Assembly (NCBI GenBank): GCA_040901495.1
Contig: JBBDYO010000074.1
Coordinates: 1 to 64,000, forward strand
Direction of reading: 5' to 3'
Length of the DNA: 64,000 bases
From: VRUE01 sp040901495
GTDB taxonomy: Bacteria > Actinomycetota > Thermoleophilia > Solirubrobacterales > 70-9
In this document: positions 59,534 through 64,000 of the stretch, piece after piece
Layout of the letters: each line of letters opens with the position of its first letter
Position numbering within the stretch: position 1 is the stretch's first letter
Translations under genes and position numbers: made by a program
Notes under the pieces: model-generated
The model's input: the letters and a program-made list of their open reading frames with translations, nothing else
Told to the model about the DNA's origin: nothing
Databases searched by the model: none

Positions 59534-59922
59534 GAGGGTCTGGGAAACCCGGGTGCGCGACTGGCGAGCGCCGGACCAAGCGGGGCAAGGACGCAGGGCG
59601 CCCGAATAGCAGCGCTCATGTCTATCCGGTTGCGTCAGGCTGGCGACTGGGTCGATCGTCACATCGCACGTGAGCACCTCGCCGCACCGCTGCGCGATCT
59701 TTACCCCCTATAGGGGGGTAGAACCGCGCAGCGGTGGAGGCGGCAAAAGGAATCCGACTGTCCTCGGAATGCGTGGCGCTGCGGGAAAGGGGCCTCACGC
59801 CCACACCTGAGCCAACCGGATAGTCATGGGCAGCGCTATTGGCCGACCGAGGACGCTGCGTCGCCGCTGCGTCGCGCCGGTCCGCCGCCGCCAGGCGTGT
59901 GCGGGAGTTTCGCTGGGCCCTC
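59534..59922. other. Non-coding stretch with nested palindromes
   Basis: 389 bases with no gene that I can support. The segment about 59604-59845 folds on itself. The outer repeat CTATCCGGTTG (59622-59632) matches CAACCGGATAG (59813-59823), extending imperfectly through AGCGCT and AATAGC. A central stem (59685-59736) has 12 perfect base pairs. It looks like a small non-autonomous mobile element or a structured RNA. I found no target-site duplication by eye. Confidence 0.5.
59685..59736. repeat. Central hairpin of the non-coding palindrome
   Basis: CACCGCTGCGCG pairs perfectly with CGCGCAGCGGTG; inside, ACCCCC pairs with GGGGGT around TATAG. Confidence 0.7.
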
Positions 59923-60870
59923 CTAGTCGCGCTGCTTGCGCTTGCGGCGTTCGCCGCTGTCCGACTCTTCGGGCTCGTTGCCGGCGTCGTCCTCGGGCTT
60001 GCCGTCGCCTTCGAGCTTGGCAGCGGCTTTCTCGCCCGGACTCGGCCAGGGGATTGCTTCCCCCGCGGCCCAGGCCGGCGGGCGGCCGCCGGGCACCCAG
60101 CCGGCGACGAGCAGCGCGAAGTAGAGGAACCAGATCAGCGTGAACTGGACTAGGAGCAGAAGCACGGCAGCGCCGAGGGCCATCCCCAGCGAGCCCCAGA
60201 AGCGGGTCAGCAACCCGGCGCGCATCGCGTGCAGGCAACAGTAGATGAGCGCAAACGTGAGCCCCAGCCGCCCGCCGAGCGCGAACCCGGTCGCGAGGTC
60301 GCGGGACGGTGCCTCGTCGATCGCGTTGGTGGCCTTCTCGTCCGCGACCTTCGTATTGGCGCAGCGCCGCAACGCCGCGGCAGTCCCTTTCCCGCCGAAC
60401 TCCTCGCGGAAGGACTTGGCGCCGTCGTCCTTCCGCTCGGAGCGACATTCCCCCGTGGCCTCTTTGACCGTGAGGTCGGCGGTCGCCTTGCCGGCGACGA
60501 ACTCGGAGGCCGCGTCGTTGGTGGCGGCCGCGTTGAGGACCGCCGCAACGGAGAGGAACAGGGGCGCCGCGATGATCAGGCCGATGAGCTGGCCGCGCAC
60601 CTGGCTGCTGCGACCCTGCGCGGCACGAAACAGGTAGACCAGCGGGGCGGCCAGCAGCACGAACGCACCGGCCTGGAGGATGCTGGAGAGCGTGATCGAG
60701 GAGCTGTGCTCGTGAACCGCCCGGAGGATCTCGGCTTCGCCGTCGCCGTTGACCGACCTGACGACAATCGCGGAAACGACCAGGAGGCCAATCCCCGCCA
60801 AGGTCGCAAGCGCGACCGGTATCGACCAGCGTTCCTCGCGGGCGAGCAACTCCTCCTTGCTTGGCTGCAT
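59923..60870 (-). CDS. Membrane protein of unknown function with acidic-basic tail
   Basis: 315 residues. Six predicted helices, near 16-36, 60-80, 92-112, 190-210, 215-235 and 235-255. Between the third and fourth is a roughly 75-residue hydrophilic loop with two cysteines (GECRSERKDD...LRRCANTK). The C-terminus (about 270-315) is charged: acidic DDAGNEPEESDS then basic RRKRKQRD. I do not recognise the family. It is five bases downstream of the CBS-domain gene, with which it forms an operon, so it may be a transport or channel protein regulated by the CBS protein. Confidence 0.75.
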   Translation of the reverse strand: MQPSKEELLAREERWSIPVALATLAGIGLLVVSAIVVRSVNGDGEAEILRAVHEHSSSITLSSILQAGAFVLLAAPLVYLFRAAQGRSSQVRGQLIGLIIAAPLFLSVAAVLNAAATNDAASEFVAGKATADLTVKEATGECRSERKDDGAKSFREEFGGKGTAAALRRCANTKVADEKATNAIDEAPSRDLATGFALGGRLGLTFALIYCCLHAMRAGLLTRFWGSLGMALGAAVLLLLVQFTLIWFLYFALLVAGWVPGGRPPAWAAGEAIPWPSPGEKAAAKLEGDGKPEDDAGNEPEESDSGERRKRKQRD

Positions 60871-60875
60871 CCCGG

Positions 60876-61322
60876 CTAGCCCCGCTCGCGGAAGTAGAAC
60901 TGGGGCAGGGCGCCTTCGATGACCTCGGCGGTCATCTTCTGGGCGATCTCGAGGTTCCCGGTGCGAACGGCGATGTCGTCGAGGGTGACGATTCCCACCA
61001 GATTCTCTCCCTCCACGACCGGGAGCCGCCGCACCCGGTGCTGAACCATCCGAGCCGCCGCCTCATCGAGCTCCATCGCCGGCTCGCCGCAGACCAATGG
61101 CCTCGACGAGTGCTCGCCCACCTCGGCATCTGGGTCGAGGCCCTCGGCGAAAATGCGGACCGCGAGGTCGCGGTCGGTGACCATCGCCACCGGGGAGCCG
61201 GCGGGGTCGACGATCACGACCGATCCCACCCGGTGGTCGCGCATCATCCGCGCCACCGAAACGGCGCTCTCCTCGGGCGGGGTCGTGACGACCCCCGGGG
61301 TCATGATCTCGCTGAGCTGCAC
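60876..61322 (-). CDS. CBS-pair protein
   Basis: 148 residues from the GTG at 61322. Two CBS motifs in tandem: SEIMTPGVVTTPPEESAVSVARMMRDHRVGSVVIVD... VMVTDRD-like AMVTDRDLA (about 5-60), and ARMVQHRVRRLPVVEGENLVGIVTLDDIA (about 90-120). The whole chain is a Bateman module that binds adenyl nucleotides in related proteins. The ATG at 61343 is rejected: it would overlap the first base pairs of the divergent gene, and TAGCGT lies seven bases before the GTG. Confidence 0.9.
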   Translation of the reverse strand: MQLSEIMTPGVVTTPPEESAVSVARMMRDHRVGSVVIVDPAGSPVAMVTDRDLAVRIFAEGLDPDAEVGEHSSRPLVCGEPAMELDEAAARMVQHRVRRLPVVEGENLVGIVTLDDIAVRTGNLEIAQKMTAEVIEGALPQFYFRERG

Positions 61323-61328
61323 GGCGCG

Positions 61329-61335
61329 TACGCTA
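61329..61335. promoter_or_regulatory. Overlapping divergent -10 elements
   Basis: The seven bases TACGCTA read TACGCT on the plus strand (seven bases before the ATG at 61342) and TAGCGT on the minus strand (seven bases before the GTG at 61322). One near-symmetric box may serve two leaderless transcripts. Confidence 0.55.
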
Positions 61336-61341
61336 CAGAGC

Positions 61342-61965
61342 ATGCGCCGGGAAACACCAGTCGTCCCGCTCGAGGCCGGAGGCGGGCCCGAGAACCCACC
61401 CTGCCCCGCCTGTGGAGAGCCGCTGTTCGGTTGGATCGACTCCCGACCCGGGCTGAGCGGCCCGGTGAGCCGCTGCGAGAGCTGCGGCCTCGGTGCGGTG
61501 GGAGGCCCGGGCAACGCCGAGGAGGCGCTGGGAGAGCTGGACCGGCTGCGCACCGAAGACAGGGCAACGATTGCCAACCGGGCGGGCTTCTCGGCCTCGC
61601 TCGGCGGGGCCGGGTGGGCCGGGCTGGAGCCCGGAGCCCGCTACCTGTTCACGGTCGAGGCCGTGCGCCGCCTGGTCGCCCGCCGCGACCAGGTCGTGAA
61701 GAGGAGCCGCTGGGCGCCCGGCGCCGGACTCCTCGCGATGTGGCAGACGATCCTCAACGGCTTCACGTTCGGCCGGAACGTCGCGCTGGGTGCGCTGCGC
61801 GGCGAAGGTGCAGTGCCGGCGGAGCGTCCCTGGCAGCGCTGGCTCGATGCCCTGATCAGCGTGATCGTGGCGATCCCGGCGATGGTGGTCGCACTGCCGT
61901 TGGAGCTGGTCGCGGCCGCACTGAGGCGCGGCGGGACCGTCTCGCTGCGCTTCGAACTGCTCTAA
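61342..61965 (+). CDS. Zinc-ribbon protein with C-terminal membrane helix
   Basis: 207 residues. An N-terminal zinc ribbon (CPAC...CESC, about 22-50) is followed by a helical middle part (about 60-150) and one hydrophobic segment (ALISVIVAIPAMVVALPLELVAAAL, about 172-197). FSASLGGAGWAGLEPGARYLFTVEAVRRL in the middle resembles methyltransferase-associated or SAM-radical accessory regions only weakly; I cannot assign a family. Its stop overlaps the convergent small gene by four bases. Confidence 0.7.
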   Translation: MRRETPVVPLEAGGGPENPPCPACGEPLFGWIDSRPGLSGPVSRCESCGLGAVGGPGNAEEALGELDRLRTEDRATIANRAGFSASLGGAGWAGLEPGARYLFTVEAVRRLVARRDQVVKRSRWAPGAGLLAMWQTILNGFTFGRNVALGALRGEGAVPAERPWQRWLDALISVIVAIPAMVVALPLELVAAALRRGGTVSLRFELL

Positions 61966-62240
61966 GAGAGGCCTTCGCGCGCCTCGCGCACCAGCGCGAC
62001 CGCCTCCGGAAAGAGGACGCGGATGGCGTCGCGAACCTGCATCGCCTGCTCGTCCGGACTGCCGGAAAGCTGGAGCTGCCCAAGCGAGGCGGTGGTCATG
62101 TCAACCGCCAGTTTGATCGCGTTGTCGGCCCAGGCGACCCGCTGCGAGGACTGCATCTGCTCGGTGAGCTCCTCCATGCGGGCACGGAACTCGTCGGGGT
62201 CGCCAAACAGGTTGAAGCCTCCACCCTCCATGCCTGACAT
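61962..62240 (-). CDS. Small helical protein of unknown function
   Basis: 92 residues, mostly alpha-helical: EFRARMEELTEQMQSSQRVAWADNAIKLAVDM then DEQAMQVRDAIRVLFPEAVALVREAREGL. N-terminal Gly/Phe stretch (GGGFNLFGDP). No cysteines, no signal peptide. An internal ATG at 62231 is an alternative start. It lies opposite the prepilin-like gene across an 82-base divergent region that holds an inverted repeat. No family is recognised. Confidence 0.6.
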   Translation of the reverse strand: MSGMEGGGFNLFGDPDEFRARMEELTEQMQSSQRVAWADNAIKLAVDMTTASLGQLQLSGSPDEQAMQVRDAIRVLFPEAVALVREAREGLS

Positions 62241-62242
62241 GT

Positions 62243-62280
62243 AAGCAAAACGCTGGCCTGTGGGCGCAGAGATTTTGCTT
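62243..62280. promoter_or_regulatory. Inverted repeat in a divergent promoter region
   Basis: AAGCAAAA (62243-62250) and TTTTGCTT (62273-62280), perfect over 8 bp with a 22-base spacer, between two divergent genes. Possible operator; AT-rich in a GC-rich setting. Confidence 0.4.
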
Positions 62281-62310
62281 TTAGCGCGCCATACGGGCGC
62301 CCGTCCCTCC

Positions 62311-62316
62311 TAGTTT
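62311..62316 (+). promoter_or_regulatory. -10 element of the prepilin-like gene
   Basis: TAGTTT, ending six bases before the ATG at 62323. Confidence 0.55.
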
Positions 62317-62322
62317 CCACCT

Positions 62323-62994
62323 ATGGACCGCCAGGCCGAACAGGAGCGAGGAGCGTCCAGCGTCGAGCACCTGGGCCTGGTGATGCTGATCGCCCTGCTG
62401 GTGCTGGCCGTGCTCGCCGCGGTGGTGGCCGACGGGGAGATCGAAGCGGGGCGCGGGCTGGCGAGAAGCATCGCCACGAAGATCGCCTGCGCGCCGCGCC
62501 TCCCCGACGACTGCCGCCACCACCCGCTGGTGCCGGCCTACGGCTGGCCGCTGGCGCGGTTGGTGCGGGCGCTCGCCCCGCAGCCGGTTGCGAGACCGGG
62601 GCCCGCGGGTCTGCCCCTGGTGCCAGTGGACTTCCGCCGCTGCCGCCGGGAGAGCTGCGCGGTCCCGCTGCCGGGGCCCGACGGCGCCCACCTGACCGCC
62701 TCCGGCCGGCGCACTACAGCCTTCGTCCAGATCGACGACCGGCGCCACTCGGCGGGCTGGGTCGACATCACCTACTGGCTCTACCGCCCGTCTCTGGGCT
62801 GGGAGCGCATATCGCGCCGCGCCGGCCAGGCCGAGGTTGAGGCAGCCGGCGGGACCCAGGTCCTGCTGGCCGACGATCCCGCCCTGGTCCCACTCGAGAC
62901 GCTGCCGGGGCGCGACCACTACGAGTTCCCGGCGGAAGAGCGCCCTCCCTGGCAGTGGCAAGTACGGGGCATCTATCCCGGCTGGTCGAGCTGA
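62323..62994 (+). CDS. Prepilin-like membrane protein
   Basis: 223 residues. N-terminus MDRQAEQERG|ASSVEHLGLV: Gly before a cleavage point with Glu at position +5, followed by a 22-residue hydrophobic helix. This is the class III (type IV/Flp pilin) signal. The mature part is not a small Flp pilin but a roughly 190-residue globular domain with four cysteines in two pairs (ACAPRLPDDC, CRRESC) and Trp-rich end (SLGWERIS, PPWQWQVRGIYPGW). It could be a minor pilin or pseudopilin. No other pilus gene is in the window. Confidence 0.7.
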   Translation: MDRQAEQERGASSVEHLGLVMLIALLVLAVLAAVVADGEIEAGRGLARSIATKIACAPRLPDDCRHHPLVPAYGWPLARLVRALAPQPVARPGPAGLPLVPVDFRRCRRESCAVPLPGPDGAHLTASGRRTTAFVQIDDRRHSAGWVDITYWLYRPSLGWERISRRAGQAEVEAAGGTQVLLADDPALVPLETLPGRDHYEFPAEERPPWQWQVRGIYPGWSS

Positions 62995-63029
62995 AATACA
63001 GATGGCCGAGCCGGCCCCGGCGTGAAACT

Positions 63030-63935
63030 ATGTCCGCCTCAATGGCGGGCTTCTGCAAACGGGTGGCGGACTCCGCCTGGTTCCAGCTGTTCATCCTGGC
63101 GGTGATCCTGCTCAACGCCGTCATCCTCGGCCTCGAAACCTACGACCCGATCGAGCGCGACGCCGGCGACACGCTCACCCTGCTCAACGACGTCTTCCTC
63201 GGGATCTTCGTCATCGAGATCGTGATCCGGATCGCCGCCCACGGCAGACGCCCGCAGGACTACTTCAAGAACGGCTGGAACGTCTTCGACTTCGTCGTGA
63301 TCGGCGGCGCGTTCGTGCCCGGCCTGCGCCAGAACGCGACGGCGCTGCGCGTGCTGAGGCTGCTGCGGGTGGTCAGGGTGGTCAGCCTCTTCCCCGACCT
63401 GCGGTTCCTGATCCGCGGCATGGTCACCAGCCTGCCCCCGATCGGCAGCATGGCCCTGCTCACCTCGCTGCTGATCTACATCTACGGCCTGCTCGGCTGG
63501 ATCCTCTTCGCCGACTCCGACCCCGAGCACTGGAGCGACATCGGCCAGGCGATGCTCTCGCTGTTCGTCGTCCTCACCCTCGAGAGCTGGCCGGAAATCA
63601 TGGGCGCCGTGATCGATGTCCACCCCTGGGCGTGGATCTTCTTCGTCAGCTACGTGCTGATCGCGTCGTTCCTGCTGATCAACATGGTGATCGCGATCCT
63701 GATCAACAGCCTCGAGGAGGTGCGGACGATGGAGGCAATCGAGGAGCGGCTCAATCGTCGCCGCGCCGAGAGGGAGGGCGACGGCGAGCTGGACGGCCAG
63801 GCCGCCGCGGAGCGGATTTCCAGGATCCGCGAGGCGCTCGACGAGCTCGAGGACGAGCTCCACCTCGACGGCCACGTCGAGACGCCCAAGGGTCAGCGCA
63901 GCTCGCCGCGGGCGATCAGGCGCTTCCGCGGGTAG
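63030..63935 (+). CDS. Voltage-gated sodium channel (NavBac type)
   Basis: 301 residues from the ATG at 63030 (the upstream frame to 62955 has no signal). Six membrane segments. S4 has regularly spaced arginines (ALRVLRLLRVVRVVSLF). The pore has the selectivity filter LTLESWPE; NavBac channels carry TLESW. S6 (FLLINMVIAILINSLEEV) leads into a charged coiled-coil C-terminus (about 240-285), as in homotetrameric NavBac channels. It should pass sodium (possibly calcium) on depolarisation. Bacterial channels of this type are known mostly from alkaliphiles and marine bacteria. Confidence 0.9.
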   Translation: MSASMAGFCKRVADSAWFQLFILAVILLNAVILGLETYDPIERDAGDTLTLLNDVFLGIFVIEIVIRIAAHGRRPQDYFKNGWNVFDFVVIGGAFVPGLRQNATALRVLRLLRVVRVVSLFPDLRFLIRGMVTSLPPIGSMALLTSLLIYIYGLLGWILFADSDPEHWSDIGQAMLSLFVVLTLESWPEIMGAVIDVHPWAWIFFVSYVLIASFLLINMVIAILINSLEEVRTMEAIEERLNRRRAEREGDGELDGQAAAERISRIREALDELEDELHLDGHVETPKGQRSSPRAIRRFRG

Positions 63936-64000
63936 CGGCGGGCTTGGCCTCACCGCCTTCGCGTGCCTCGTCTTCCTCCGCTTGTCGGATCAGGCCGCGC
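63917..64000 (-). CDS. C-terminal end of a gene running in from the right edge
   Basis: An open frame on the minus strand ends with a TGA at 63917-63919 and reads 27 residues (RGLIRQAEEDEAREGGEAKP then AATRGSA) up to the edge. Acidic, helical composition looks like a protein tail. It overlaps the sodium-channel gene by 19 bases. Too little is visible to identify it. Confidence 0.35.

Noticed and set aside
59534..59922. tRNA or other standard RNA gene in the gene-free stretch
   Set aside because: No T-loop GGTTCGA-type box, no CCA-terminated acceptor stem, and the stems do not form a cloverleaf.

Overview
The window comes from a very GC-rich bacterium. Its gene content points to a deep-branching actinobacterium, most likely of class Thermoleophilia (Solirubrobacterales-like); this placement is inferred. 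The supporting signs are Hanks-type Ser/Thr kinases and FHA proteins, DUF2510/DUF4190 proteins, a B12-dependent class II ribonucleotide reductase, a fused ThyX-like protein, many GTG starts, many secreted low-complexity or beta-propeller proteins, and an all-chromosomal gene set with no mobile-element genes. A run of 10 N at 52194-52203 inside nuoN shows that this is a draft assembly.

Layout. 1-9925 is housekeeping: a histidine kinase/OmpR-type regulator pair (the regulator runs off the left edge), a GT2 glycosyltransferase with a DUF2304 partner, a replication block holB-tmk-topA (topA is of archaeal type), a sugar epimerase, a siroheme-synthase-like dehydrogenase and a hemolysin-III family membrane protein. 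10225-13068 is nrdJ. 13081-18955 holds small envelope proteins, a Ser/Thr kinase, a beta-lactamase-like lipoprotein and a TSP3/MopE-type secreted protein. 19087-25089 is a compact signalling run: a secreted beta-helix protein, a second Ser/Thr kinase, an FHA-HTH protein, and a membrane protease carrying two nearly identical cytoplasmic FHA domains. 25122-38817 is mixed: esterase, DUF4396 protein, ABC exporter, HAD phosphatase, MFS transporter, thioesterase, CAP protein, MsrB, NarL-type regulator, SerS, cytochrome c lipoprotein, flavin reductase, VOC protein and two small membrane proteins. 38916-53584 is a complete 14-gene nuoA-N operon for respiratory complex I. 53606-64000 holds an AEC transporter, a secreted beta-propeller, a VOC protein, a diguanylate cyclase, the double ThyX-like protein, a roughly 390-base non-coding palindromic stretch, a CBS protein, small unknowns, a prepilin-like protein and a NavBac-type sodium channel.

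How the parts work together. NrdJ, the ThyX-like protein and Tmk all relate to DNA precursor supply, while HolB and TopA serve replication. The nuo operon is tightly packed, with nearly every junction a 1-8 base overlap, so translation is probably coupled. The kinase/FHA run looks like one phosphothreonine circuit: kinases with outward-facing domains write the mark; a DNA-binding FHA protein and a membrane-anchored HtrA-like protease could read it.

Three window-wide patterns stand out. First, many genes have a TANNNT -10 element ending 6-8 bases before the start codon with no ribosome binding site, which is the signature of leaderless mRNAs. Second, long palindromes recur, and some lie in frame inside nuoG and at the nuoM/nuoN junction. 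Third, two genes appear to lack any ATG, GTG or TTG start (the FHA protease and the AEC transporter).
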